A stretch of 64,000 nt of DNA from Singulisphaera sp045290345 (GTDB lineage: Bacteria > Planctomycetota > Planctomycetia > Isosphaerales > Isosphaeraceae). The DNA is taken from assembly GCF_045290345.1 (NCBI RefSeq), contig NZ_CP155447.1:10292001-10356000 (forward strand), read 5' to 3'. Below the pieces are notes generated by a model. That model searched no databases and was not told where the DNA came from. It saw only the letters and a list, made by a program, of their open reading frames with translations. The translations under genes were made by a program, and so were the position numbers. This document shows positions 42,549 through 50,791 of this stretch, piece after piece (positions within the stretch are counted from its first letter, which is position 1; every line of letters starts with the position of its first letter).

Positions 42549-43508
42549 TCACTTGATCTCGTCGCTCGAGATCGACTCACCCCCCGAGCGGGTCATGAGT
42601 TTCATCAGAACGAGCTTATTGATCTGGCTGGTGACCGTGCCGACGCTTCCGTCGCAACGCGCGAAGTTCACCATGCCCGGGTGCTTGCTGGCCCAATAGG
42701 TCCAGTAGTTCGTCGTGCCGACGGTGATTGGCTTGTTGATCGTGCGGCCCAGAAGTGTACGGACACAAGAACTTGGAGCGTCGCTCCAGTAATTCTTGGG
42801 ATAAATCACTTCGCCGATAAACATGGTCGAGGTCGTTCCATCGGTAATATCGGCCATGCTCACGGTTGAGTTCTTGTAGGTGACCCCGTTGTCGAACTGG
42901 GTGCAAGTCGACGTGCTGAGGTCGAGCGGGTTGGTCGGCAGCGTGGCGGCATCGTTGCAGGCGAGATTGCCATCGGCGGCCGAATTCCCCCGATAGTCAG
43001 ACGGCCCGAGCTTGATCGCGGTCGAGGCGCCCGATGCGACCGCATTCGCCTTCCGGTTCGACGGGCAAACGAAGGCTTCGATGGTGCGGCGCGTCGACGT
43101 CGTGTTATCGCTCACGTTCGGAGGGAGGTTGAAGTTGATCTCGTTCCAGAGGTTCGTTTGCTCGAGCTTCAACAGCAAACCCGACGTCAGACCGTTCCAC
43201 ATATAGGGTTGGCTCGCCCACGGCAGGCAATTACAGTCGCCGCCGGTGCACCCCGAAGTGGCCTCCCACTGCGATTCGTTGCAGAACCAACCCGAGGGAA
43301 GACTCAAGAAGGTGTCGTGATACTCCTGTCCGGCCAACCCCAATTGCTTGAGGTTGTTCTGGCACTTCGCCCGGTTCGCTGCCTCTCGGGCCGATTGCAC
43401 CGCCGGCATGATCAGCGCGACCAATACGCCAATAATTGCGATAACGACGAGTAACTCGATCAGGGTGAACCCTGACTTCGACCTCGCGGCTCCCCGGCTT
43501 CGACGCAT
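42549..43508 (-). CDS. DUF1559 pseudopilin-like protein
   Basis: 319 residues. The N-terminus has a perfect prepilin peptidase motif GFTLIE (13-18) and a hydrophobic helix ending near MPAVQSAREAANRAKCQNNL. The DUF1559 hallmarks follow: LKQLGLAGQEYHDTFLSLP, FVCPSNRK and the C-terminal HPGMVNFARCDGSVG. Many Cys residues suggest disulfides outside the cytoplasm. The role is unknown, as for the family. Monocistronic, convergent with ferredoxin. It matches the family more closely than the paralogue at 7473. Confidence 0.9.
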   Translation of the reverse strand: MRRSRGAARSKSGFTLIELLVVIAIIGVLVALIMPAVQSAREAANRAKCQNNLKQLGLAGQEYHDTFLSLPSGWFCNESQWEATSGCTGGDCNCLPWASQPYMWNGLTSGLLLKLEQTNLWNEINFNLPPNVSDNTTSTRRTIEAFVCPSNRKANAVASGASTAIKLGPSDYRGNSAADGNLACNDAATLPTNPLDLSTSTCTQFDNGVTYKNSTVSMADITDGTTSTMFIGEVIYPKNYWSDAPSSCVRTLLGRTINKPITVGTTNYWTYWASKHPGMVNFARCDGSVGTVTSQINKLVLMKLMTRSGGESISSDEIK

Positions 43509-43669
43509 GGGCCTATCCCTCTTTTTACGACCGGACTGACGGCGTCACAATCTTCCGACCATCCAGCCTAACCGATCGACGAATTGAATGCCATCACCCT
43601 CTCACTGATTCGCAAGAGGTCTGAAATGGGCTCATGAGAAGCATTCGAGGGTGACGGCGTTTTATTCAC

Positions 43670-44302
43670 TCATTTCAATTCGACCGACCAATAGGCGTTA
43701 TCGAGGAACGTCTTCCAACTCTGGTAACGGCGATGCGAAAGCTTCAGGCAAAGTGAGGGGCTGGTCCGGGGCTGAATCGGTTCCTTGATCAAGCGCATGT
43801 TGGCTTCCCAAGGCGTGCGACCGCCTTTCCGGACGTTGCACTTCAGGCAGGCGCACACGATATTTTCCCAGTTCGCCAGTCCGCCTCGACTGCGGGGCAA
43901 GACGTGATCGAGGCTCAACTCACTGGTCGCGAACCGCTTGCCACAATACTGGCAACGATTGCCGTCCCTGGCAAAAATGTTGCGGCGGTTGAATTTGACC
44001 TTCTGCCGGGGAAGGCGATCGTACGCCAGGAGGCGTACGACGCGGGGCACCTGGATCTCGAAGTGAACGGTGCGGATGAACTCGTCGTCGGGGTGCTTGA
44101 ACAGCGCCCGAGCCTCGGAGACTTCGCGCCAGCTCTGGAAATCGAATGCGGCGTACCGGCCATCGTCCAGCGTGATCACCTCGGCCAGATCCTTGAAGAG
44201 CAGGCAAAAGGCCCGCCGGACCGAGATCACGTGAACCGCCATGTAAAACTTATTCAGGACAAGGACACTGGCATCGAGGGCGTGACTGGCGCCAAAACTC
44301 AT
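43670..44302 (-). CDS. HNH endonuclease
   Basis: 210 residues. The C-terminal half holds the HNH nuclease domain: zinc pairs CQYC (117-120) and CACLKC (150-155) flank LDHVLPRSRGG (131-141), whose Asp-His forms the catalytic start of the beta-beta-alpha-metal fold, and NIVCAC and CNVRKGGR close it. The N-terminal half (about 15-105, LVLNKFYMAVHVISVRRAF) is typical of stand-alone bacterial HNH proteins of this class. It cuts DNA, probably in a housekeeping or defence-related setting; no restriction partner is adjacent. The start at 44302 is not contradicted by a better one. Confidence 0.85.
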   Translation of the reverse strand: MSFGASHALDASVLVLNKFYMAVHVISVRRAFCLLFKDLAEVITLDDGRYAAFDFQSWREVSEARALFKHPDDEFIRTVHFEIQVPRVVRLLAYDRLPRQKVKFNRRNIFARDGNRCQYCGKRFATSELSLDHVLPRSRGGLANWENIVCACLKCNVRKGGRTPWEANMRLIKEPIQPRTSPSLCLKLSHRRYQSWKTFLDNAYWSVELK

Positions 44303-44341
44303 GGGCGTGTCTCTCCTCCGAGCGGCAGAAACGGACGTAAT

Positions 44342-44417
44342 GGGCCAAGGCGAAAGGCTCGCGGTTCAGACAATGCGACCCCAGGATCGGGTTCGCTGCG
44401 CCGTGTCGCCTTGGCCC
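44342..44417. other. Long inverted repeat between leuB and HNH gene
   Basis: GGGCCAAGGCGA (44342-44353) and TCGCCTTGGCCC (44406-44417) pair perfectly over 12 bases with 52 bases between them. Within the interior, GCGACCC and GGGTTCGC form a further bulged stem. The structure lies between the stop of the LeuB-type gene and the start of the HNH gene, both minus strand. It may be a terminator or a structured leader of the HNH mRNA. No T run is present. Confidence 0.55.
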
Positions 44418-44423
44418 GTCCGC

Positions 44424-45530
44424 TCACTCGAAGGCGTTGCGGACTGCCAGGCCAACGTCGGCCGTTTTGGCTTGACCTCCCAGGTCGGGGGTCTTGGGTG
44501 CGCCCGCCGCCAAGACCCGCGCCACTGCGCGTCGGATCCGCTCGGAGGCGCGAGGAAGCTCCAAATGATCCAGCAGCATGGCCACCGACAGGATCGCCGC
44601 AATCGGGTTGGCGATCCCCTTGCCGGCAATGTCAGGGGCGGAACCGTGGACCGGTTCGAACATGCTCGGCGCAGTCCGTGCCGGGTTCAGATTCCCGGAA
44701 GCGGCCAGGCCCATCCCCCCCTGGAGCACCGCCCCCAGGTCGGTGATGATGTCACCGAACATATTCGTTGTTGCAATCACGTCGAATCGTTCCGGGCTGA
44801 CGACCATGCGCATGCAGCAGGCGTCGACATGCTGATAGTCACTCTTGATCTCCGGATAGTCACGTGCCGTCTCGGTGAAGGCGCGCATCCACAGGTCGTG
44901 AGCGAAGGTCAACACATTGGTCTTGGCCACCAGCGTGACCTGACCCACCAGACCACGTCCCCGTTCCTCCTCTGTGAGACCACGATAAGGCCGCTCAAGG
45001 CCGCGCGATCGCGCCAGATCAAAGGCATACCGCAGGCAGCGTTCGACCCCGGCGCGCGTGTTGATTGACGTCTGGATGGCCACTTCCTCGGCCGTCCCCT
45101 TCCGAGTGAAACCGCCCGCGCCCACGTACAAGTCTTCGTTGTTCTCGCGGACGACCACCATGTCGATCTCGTCAGGGCCCTTCCCCTTGATCGGCGTCTC
45201 GACGCCGGGGTACAGGCGGACCGGTCGGAGATTCACATACTGGTGGAATTCGAAACGAAGACGGAGCAGGATCCCCTTCTCGAGAATTCCAGGCGCCACG
45301 CCCGGATGTCCGACCGCCCCCAGGAAAAGGGCATCGCATCGCCTCAGATCGTCGACGACCTTGTCGGGGAGAACTTCGCCCGTCTTAAGGTAGCGTTCCC
45401 CTCCGAGGTCGAACGTGACAAGGTCATAGCGAAACCCCTCACGCTCGGCCACATCGGCCAGAACTGCCAATCCCTCACGGACCACTTCAGGTCCGACCCC
45501 GTCTCCGCCGATAACGCCGATCGTGGGCAA
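44424..45530 (-). CDS. leuB: 3-isopropylmalate dehydrogenase-type protein
   Basis: 368 residues if started at the TTG at 45530, which has GGAGG 5 bases upstream and gives the family's usual N-terminus (LPTIGVIGGDGVGPEVV); the frame is open to 45671, with ATG at 45623 and TTG at 45548 as alternatives. NAD-dependent beta-decarboxylating dehydrogenase in leucine synthesis. Visible are the substrate-site VVVRENNEDLYVG, KTNVLTFAHDLW, DACCMRMVVSPERFDVIATT and the metal-binding NMFGDIITDLGAVLQGGMGL. Tartrate/isocitrate relatives share these motifs, so the exact substrate is likely but not certain. No other leu gene is in the window. Confidence 0.82.
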   Translation of the reverse strand: MPTIGVIGGDGVGPEVVREGLAVLADVAEREGFRYDLVTFDLGGERYLKTGEVLPDKVVDDLRRCDALFLGAVGHPGVAPGILEKGILLRLRFEFHQYVNLRPVRLYPGVETPIKGKGPDEIDMVVVRENNEDLYVGAGGFTRKGTAEEVAIQTSINTRAGVERCLRYAFDLARSRGLERPYRGLTEEERGRGLVGQVTLVAKTNVLTFAHDLWMRAFTETARDYPEIKSDYQHVDACCMRMVVSPERFDVIATTNMFGDIITDLGAVLQGGMGLAASGNLNPARTAPSMFEPVHGSAPDIAGKGIANPIAAILSVAMLLDHLELPRASERIRRAVARVLAAGAPKTPDLGGQAKTADVGLAVRNAFE

Positions 45531-45915
45531 AACCGCCTCCGCAACCAAGGGGACAAACGAAAACTGGGCCACCCGACGTGAGTCGCTTCCAGACGAGATC
45601 CGCGGTCGAGCGTGACCAAACATCTCACGAATCTTACTGTAACCGCCCTGCGCGTGAGGTTCAAGCGTCACGCCGAGCGCTCATGCGCCGTAAGTTTCCC
45701 TAGCCGGTAGAACAAGGGGCGGCGGGCTCGCCACGGTAAAGAAAACCGTTGACAACGCCAACGCAACGCTCATAATCTGTTAGGATTAATCTACTTGCGG
45801 CACCCGGGGTTTCCTTTCTCCCACCGGACGTCTGTCGCACCCTGTCTCTTGCAATCTCAAAGTCGTCGGATTTTATTCGTTCCCCGTGTTTTGCAGGCAC
45901 CTGGGAGTCGGCCTC
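45531..45915. other. Divergent intergenic region
   Basis: About 385 bases between the LeuB-type gene (minus) and the kinase (plus). It includes the possible upstream extension of the LeuB gene (to 45671) and the kinase promoter at 45749-45776, which leaves a leader of about 130 bases before the kinase ATG. Confidence 0.5.
45749..45776 (+). promoter_or_regulatory. Candidate promoter of second Ser/Thr kinase
   Basis: TTGACA (45749-45754) and CATAAT (45771-45776) with a 16-base spacer closely match sigma-70 consensus. It lies about 140 bases upstream of the kinase ATG. Found by eye. Confidence 0.6.
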
Positions 45916-47205
45916 ATGGCCACGAAGACCGAGAGCAATCCCCCCGCGAAGGATTCGAAAGGGCTTTCGAGTCTCAACGAGTTAAATCTCGAGAAGTCGA
46001 TCCTGCGCCGTGGCCTGGCCACACCCAGCGAGATCGAGGCGTGTAAGGCCCATAAGGCCAAGCTCGCCGCCAAGGATGAGTGTAAGGGACTCCTCGACAT
46101 CATGGTCGAGGCCAAGGTCTTGACCAAGAGCCAGTCAGTCCGATTGCTCAAGGAAATCGGCGAGACCGCCAAGAAGTTCGAGATCCCGGGCTATCAGGTC
46201 CTCGAACGGCTGGGCAAAGGGTCGATGGGCGTTGTCCTCAAGGCGCGCCAGACGAGCGTCGACCGCATCGTCGCGGTCAAGATCCTGCTCGACGCCCTGG
46301 CTCAGAACAAAGAGTTCATCAAGCGGTTCGATCGCGAAGCGAAGATCGCCGCCAAGCTCTCCCACAACAACGTCGTCAACGCCATCGACGCCGGCGAAGT
46401 CAACGGCCATCACTTCTTCGTGATGGAGTATGTGGAAGGGGGAACGATCAAGGACACCCTCGACAAGAAAAATGTGTTCGAGGAGAAGGCCGCGCTGACC
46501 ATCGTCATGGCGGTGGCCGAGGCACTGAAGCACGCACATCAGCGGGGCCTGATCCATCGCGATATCAAGCCCGAGAATGTGATCCTCACCAAGGATGGCG
46601 GGGTCAAGCTCGCCGACCTCGGTCTGGCTCGACTCACCGCGGATGAGAAATGGGCGATGTCCGAGGCGGGCATGGCGATCGGGACTCCCTATTACATCAG
46701 TCCCGAACAAGTGCGTGGGCAGGTGGACGTGGACATCCGGGCCGACATCTACAGCCTGGGCGCCACGCTTTACCACATGGTCACCGGACGTGTTCCCTAT
46801 GACGGGGAGACCGCCGCGGAGGTCATGCGAAAGCACGTCGATAAGAATACTTTCATTGTCCCACCCGACCATCTCAATACCAAGCTCTCCAGCGGCTTGG
46901 GCGTGGTGGTCGAGACGATGATGGCCAAAAATCGGGAGAACCGGTACCGCAATCCCGACGACCTCATTCTCGACCTCAAGTGCCTGCTCCAGGACGAGAG
47001 CCCGATGCTCGCGGGGCAGAAGCCCGATGACCTCGCGACCCTGGCCGAAGGGGACGTTGACGACGTCACGAATCGGGGAGCCAGCGAAGCCCAGTTGATC
47101 GAGATCGCCGGCTACGTCAATGGCCGGCAGCACATGATCCTCGCGCTCGCGGCCATTCTCGCCCTCTCGGTGATCACCAACGTGGTCATGATCACCACAC
47201 GCTAA
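45916..47205 (+). CDS. Membrane-anchored Ser/Thr protein kinase
   Basis: 429 residues from ATG 45916 (GGGAG 8 bases upstream); the frame is open to 45886. The N-terminal 90 residues form a helical domain like that of the kinase at 34715 (GLATPSEIEACKAHK, KVLTKSQSVRLLKEIG). The Hanks-type kinase domain follows: LGKGSMGVVLKA (99-110), Lys122, HRDIKPEN (214-221), DLGLA (234-238) and YISPEQVRG. A single C-terminal membrane helix (about 406-426) anchors it, with no external domain. The kinase is cytosolic and probably signals at the membrane. Monocistronic; a hairpin follows. Confidence 0.92.
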   Translation: MATKTESNPPAKDSKGLSSLNELNLEKSILRRGLATPSEIEACKAHKAKLAAKDECKGLLDIMVEAKVLTKSQSVRLLKEIGETAKKFEIPGYQVLERLGKGSMGVVLKARQTSVDRIVAVKILLDALAQNKEFIKRFDREAKIAAKLSHNNVVNAIDAGEVNGHHFFVMEYVEGGTIKDTLDKKNVFEEKAALTIVMAVAEALKHAHQRGLIHRDIKPENVILTKDGGVKLADLGLARLTADEKWAMSEAGMAIGTPYYISPEQVRGQVDVDIRADIYSLGATLYHMVTGRVPYDGETAAEVMRKHVDKNTFIVPPDHLNTKLSSGLGVVVETMMAKNRENRYRNPDDLILDLKCLLQDESPMLAGQKPDDLATLAEGDVDDVTNRGASEAQLIEIAGYVNGRQHMILALAAILALSVITNVVMITTR

Positions 47206-47872
47206 GCGAAGAGCATACGTTGTGTCGGGCAAAACAATCGCCCACCAAGCCTCCTGAACGAGAGGCTTGGTGGGCGTTGACATTCTACGCCCGCCGCAAT
47301 GGCAAAACCCGAGTGCGGCCATGCCCGCTCGGACACAGCCGGATCCTCAGGTGATTCATGCAAGGGCGACTTCCGTCCGCCACCTGCCTCGCGAAAGGGG
47401 CGAGGCGGACGGGCTCGGTGACGAAACCTGATGGCTCACGCCCTCGATTGGAAGGGAATTAGAGCCACCAGTCCTGCTGAGCGCCAGGTTGTTGTGACTG
47501 GGCGACGATCCACACTCGGGGACGAAACCAAAAGAGGAGGCCAAGGCCACCCTTGTAAGACAAGACGTCACTCGACCGAAGCTCGCGACGGGGCCTTTCC
47601 AGGTCGAAACGACCTAGTTCGTCACCGACAACGCGCTTATCAATGAGTCGAGAGAAGGGGAAGGTCAGTAGCAAATCCTGGCGGACTCCAACCTTGTTCC
47701 AGGCGAGCCATGCCCCGGCGTTACTCCACCTCATCAGGTCGATCTAAGTCGATCGGCCCCAAGTTCGTGTTCGAGTGAGTGTCGGAGCCCTGAGACTCAG
47801 CCATGGCGACGAAACCCGAATGCGGACAAGGCGTCCGCGATCCCAATGGAACGCGCCGAGGCGGGCATGGCT
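47206..47872. other. Intergenic region
   Basis: About 670 bases between the second kinase and the small zinc-ribbon gene. It holds the perfect hairpin at 47239-47276. A weak similarity exists between about 47300-47330 and 47800-47830 (both ATGGC-A...ACCCGA-TGCGG), perhaps a degenerate repeat or chance. No gene seen. Confidence 0.45.
47239..47276 (+). terminator. Perfect 15-bp hairpin after kinase
   Basis: CGCCCACCAAGCCTC (47239-47253) and GAGGCTTGGTGGGCG (47262-47276) pair perfectly around the loop CTGAACGA, 34 bases past the kinase stop. No T run follows; TTGACATTC is next. Probably a transcript-end structure. Confidence 0.6.
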
Positions 47873-48181
47873 CTAGTTCTTGCTGAAGTCGAACGATCGC
47901 AGGAATTCCTTGCCCAGCGGGTCTTTGAGGAACTTGCCGTGACAGCCTGGACAGAGGTCGAAACGAAAGCCCTTGCGAAGGGGCGTCGCGGCTTCCTCGG
48001 AGTTGAGCTGCTCGTCACGTTGCAAGATCTGTGAGACCGCCTCCATGGGGTCCTCATCCAGATCATTCTCCGTGATCTCGGTGGGGTCGAAGCCGGGGAA
48101 AGCCTCGATTTTGACCACATAACGGGGGTCTCCGCATGCGGTCAGATCCTTACCGCAGAGATCACACGTGAAGTGGACCAT
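47873..48181 (-). CDS. Small zinc-ribbon protein, unknown role
   Basis: 102 residues. Two CxxC pairs, CDLC (6-9) and CPGC (77-80), could bind one zinc, joining the two ends of an acidic middle section (DPTEITENDLDEDPMEAVSQ). The protein begins MVHFTCDLCGKDL and ends FLRSFDFSKN. No named family is recognised. It lies 14 bases after the end of the large YfhO-type gene on the same strand (whose stop is at 48196), so the two are probably co-transcribed or overlap in transcript. Confidence 0.7.
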   Translation of the reverse strand: MVHFTCDLCGKDLTACGDPRYVVKIEAFPGFDPTEITENDLDEDPMEAVSQILQRDEQLNSEEAATPLRKGFRFDLCPGCHGKFLKDPLGKEFLRSFDFSKN

Positions 48182-48195
48182 CAGCGTCTCATCCC

Positions 48196-50655
48196 TCAGT
48201 TATTGGCTGGTAAAGAGCACAAATCCGATTCTAACTCGGCGGCTTGAGTCCGTCCAAGCGCGACGGCCATAATTCGAGTAGATCGGAACCATGGGGGCAC
48301 GGTCAAGGCGAAAACCACGGCAATTAGAGCGAAAACGGAAGCCGCGATCGCCAACCGGAACTCGGGCGGGTCATACCAAACCTCCAGTCGATGTCGGCCC
48401 GCGGGAACCGGCATCATCAAAAAAACTTCTCGATATGAATTGATTTCCACAGGCAAACCATCGACGGTGGCCCGCCATCCGGGATCAAAAGTTTCCCGCA
48501 TGACGAGTTGACCACTCGTTTCAAATTCACACTCGCCACCAATTCTTCCGGGCTCGCGATCGAGCGCGATCCGGGCATTGGGCGAGTCGGCCGAGGCCCA
48601 GGGCGCGCTCGCGACATGCGCGACCCACATCTCGCCCACCCGATCGACCCGGCGAAACGATCCGGCAGGGGGCGGGGTGACGCCAACGACCGCTTGGACC
48701 GACGCCTCTTCAAGACGATCCCGGGAGCGGAGCACCCCCTCCCACGTAATGTCTCTCCGGCTGGTCCGCGCCTTCGTGCCCGGCTCATAGAGTGGAGCGA
48801 AAAAGGCAAGGTTCCGCGCGAGCTCAATCGAGTCATAATTACGAGCGTCGTCCAACCCGTAACGCATCAGCACATTGGGTGGTAACTCTTCGCCGATAGC
48901 AAGGATCCGGCCGGGCGGTTTCAGTTCGCGGCGCAGGTAGGCGATGACCGGGCTGACCGGCCGATCATCACTTCGCGCAATCGCCGGGTTCAGGCCGAAC
49001 CCGAAGCCGAACAGGTCGACCAGCGTCAGGCCGACCACGGCCGAGCGAATCAGCGGGCTCGGTACCAGCCGACGCCTCATCGATTCCGCGAGACCGGCCA
49101 GGACGAGCAGATGGACTCCCGCCAATCCGAGGTAGCGCGGAACGAACGTCAAGGTCGAGCTCACCTGGCGCTCGGCGCGGCGCTGATACACCGCCGGGTC
49201 AGCGCCCGCGGTCGCCGACGCGGCCTTCGCGTAATGATCGGTCGCCCTTTGTTTGAGATAGGGTTCAAGGCGCCCGATCGCGACGGCCCCGGTCACCAAG
49301 AGCAGGGCGACCGCGGCCCAGAGCCCCCCCCAGAGGACGCTCCGCGTCTGTTGCAGGCGGTCAAGTCCGATCCCACCGAGCAGAATCAACGAGAAGGCCA
49401 CCCAGAGGCTCAACCGTCGATTGTCAGTCACCCCGAGCACAGGGAGAGCGCGAAGCAGGTTATCGACCGGAGGGAGGCGACAGGAGCCCAGGGTACCGAG
49501 GGCGGCAAGGCCGGCGAGGAACCAGACGCGAGCGTTCGCCCGACGCGCCGACCAGGCCAGCGGCACGAGCCAGATCAAAGTGGCGAGTCCGGCGAATCCC
49601 CCGGCCGTCTCGTTCAGGTTATCCACCCCCAGGCCGCGACCCAGGTGCGGATGACCTCGGCGCTGACTGCCGAACGCGTACGGGAAGGCCGTGCAGATCG
49701 CGCCGAGCACTCGAGGCCGGGCGATCACCCAGGGGGAGTCCCGCTCCCGTTCGCGGTCTTCCCAGACCGGGCTCCGCGCCAGATAGAAACCGAGCGGCAC
49801 CACCTCCACAGCCGCGAGCATGATGCCAAGCGTGACTCCCACGGCCCAATAGCACACGCCGCGTCGACCTGTTCTCGGTTCCTCTGACGGCAGACGGGAT
49901 GCGCCGGAATCCTCAATCACGGCCGGTTCCGGCTCGATGGCTCTTCCGCGTCTGACCGTGACCGCGGCCTGCCAGAGCACGAAGAGTCCCGCGGCAAGCA
50001 GGACATGGGCACTCGTCTGAACATGCCCGCCCACGAGGACAAGACCGGTCACGAGGCCGAGCACTCCGACCGCTCGTAAGTTGGGCCGTCGCAGAACTCG
50101 GTCGCCCGCCCAGAAAAGCCAGGGCATCCAGACCGCGACGTTGGTCACAGGATAGAGGAGCCAGACGACGAGGAACCCGCAGAACGGGAATGCCAGCCCG
50201 GAAAACCAGCGTCCCCATGGGCCGAACCCCCACGATCGAGCCAGCAGAAACATCCCGAGTCCCGCGATCCAGAGCCGCGCGGCCGCCATCCAGCCGTAGG
50301 CTTCGGGGAGCGTACCAAGGTAGGCGATGACCTGGAACGGATCGAAGACCGCGCTCTGCCCGTTGGCCAGGTGGGGTGCGCCGCAACCGGCGTGGTCGTT
50401 CCAGAGCGGGAGGCGGCCCTGGCGGATCATCTTCCGGTTGAACTCGATCCAAGGCTGAAACTGAAGGACGGGGTCCATCAGCAGCCGGTTGGCCGGTTCG
50501 TAATGCGTTCCTCGTTGATCCCGAAAGCTGGCGGAGACGAGCAAAACATCGGCCGGGCTCAGCACCTTGCCGCCGAACAGGGATTCTGAGAAGAACCCTG
50601 CGACAAGAGTGGCCAGAACCGCGGAAAAGGCGAGCAGTTCGCGACGCGGCGACAT
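48196..50655 (-). CDS. YfhO family membrane protein
   Basis: 819 residues from ATG 50655 (AGGAGG 10 bases upstream); in-frame ATGs at 50676 and 50697 are less well placed. Many membrane helices (e.g. LLAFSAVLATLVAGFFSESL near the start and AIAASVFALIAVVFALTVP near the end), with the YfhO pattern LLMDPVLQFQPWIEFNRKMI and LPLWNDHAGCGAPHLANGQS, a loop that resembles the first loop of GT-C-type glycosyltransferases. A globular section (about 600-770) carries the C-terminal beta-rich domain (FETSGQLVMRETFDPGWRAT). YfhO proteins take part in cell-wall or teichoic-acid-type glycosylation. Substrate unknown. Confidence 0.83.
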   Translation of the reverse strand: MSPRRELLAFSAVLATLVAGFFSESLFGGKVLSPADVLLVSASFRDQRGTHYEPANRLLMDPVLQFQPWIEFNRKMIRQGRLPLWNDHAGCGAPHLANGQSAVFDPFQVIAYLGTLPEAYGWMAAARLWIAGLGMFLLARSWGFGPWGRWFSGLAFPFCGFLVVWLLYPVTNVAVWMPWLFWAGDRVLRRPNLRAVGVLGLVTGLVLVGGHVQTSAHVLLAAGLFVLWQAAVTVRRGRAIEPEPAVIEDSGASRLPSEEPRTGRRGVCYWAVGVTLGIMLAAVEVVPLGFYLARSPVWEDRERERDSPWVIARPRVLGAICTAFPYAFGSQRRGHPHLGRGLGVDNLNETAGGFAGLATLIWLVPLAWSARRANARVWFLAGLAALGTLGSCRLPPVDNLLRALPVLGVTDNRRLSLWVAFSLILLGGIGLDRLQQTRSVLWGGLWAAVALLLVTGAVAIGRLEPYLKQRATDHYAKAASATAGADPAVYQRRAERQVSSTLTFVPRYLGLAGVHLLVLAGLAESMRRRLVPSPLIRSAVVGLTLVDLFGFGFGLNPAIARSDDRPVSPVIAYLRRELKPPGRILAIGEELPPNVLMRYGLDDARNYDSIELARNLAFFAPLYEPGTKARTSRRDITWEGVLRSRDRLEEASVQAVVGVTPPPAGSFRRVDRVGEMWVAHVASAPWASADSPNARIALDREPGRIGGECEFETSGQLVMRETFDPGWRATVDGLPVEINSYREVFLMMPVPAGRHRLEVWYDPPEFRLAIAASVFALIAVVFALTVPPWFRSTRIMAVALGRTQAAELESDLCSLPANN

Positions 50656-50791
50656 AGCTGCAATGCCTCCTTGCATCGCCTCGAAGTCGATCCTCATTGG
50701 TGTGCAGCGTCAGGAATAGCCGATCGACCCATTTCCTACAAGCCGAGCCGCTCGCCTTCTTTTGCGGTTCACGTCACTCCATGCCCGCCAC

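Noticed and set aside
46135..47322. Minus-strand frame of 395 aa antisense to the second kinase
   Set aside because: Kinase motifs are all in the plus-strand frame.
47300..47830. Possible degenerate repeat pair at about 47300 and 47800
   Set aside because: The shared stretch is short and partly driven by GC content; it could be chance.
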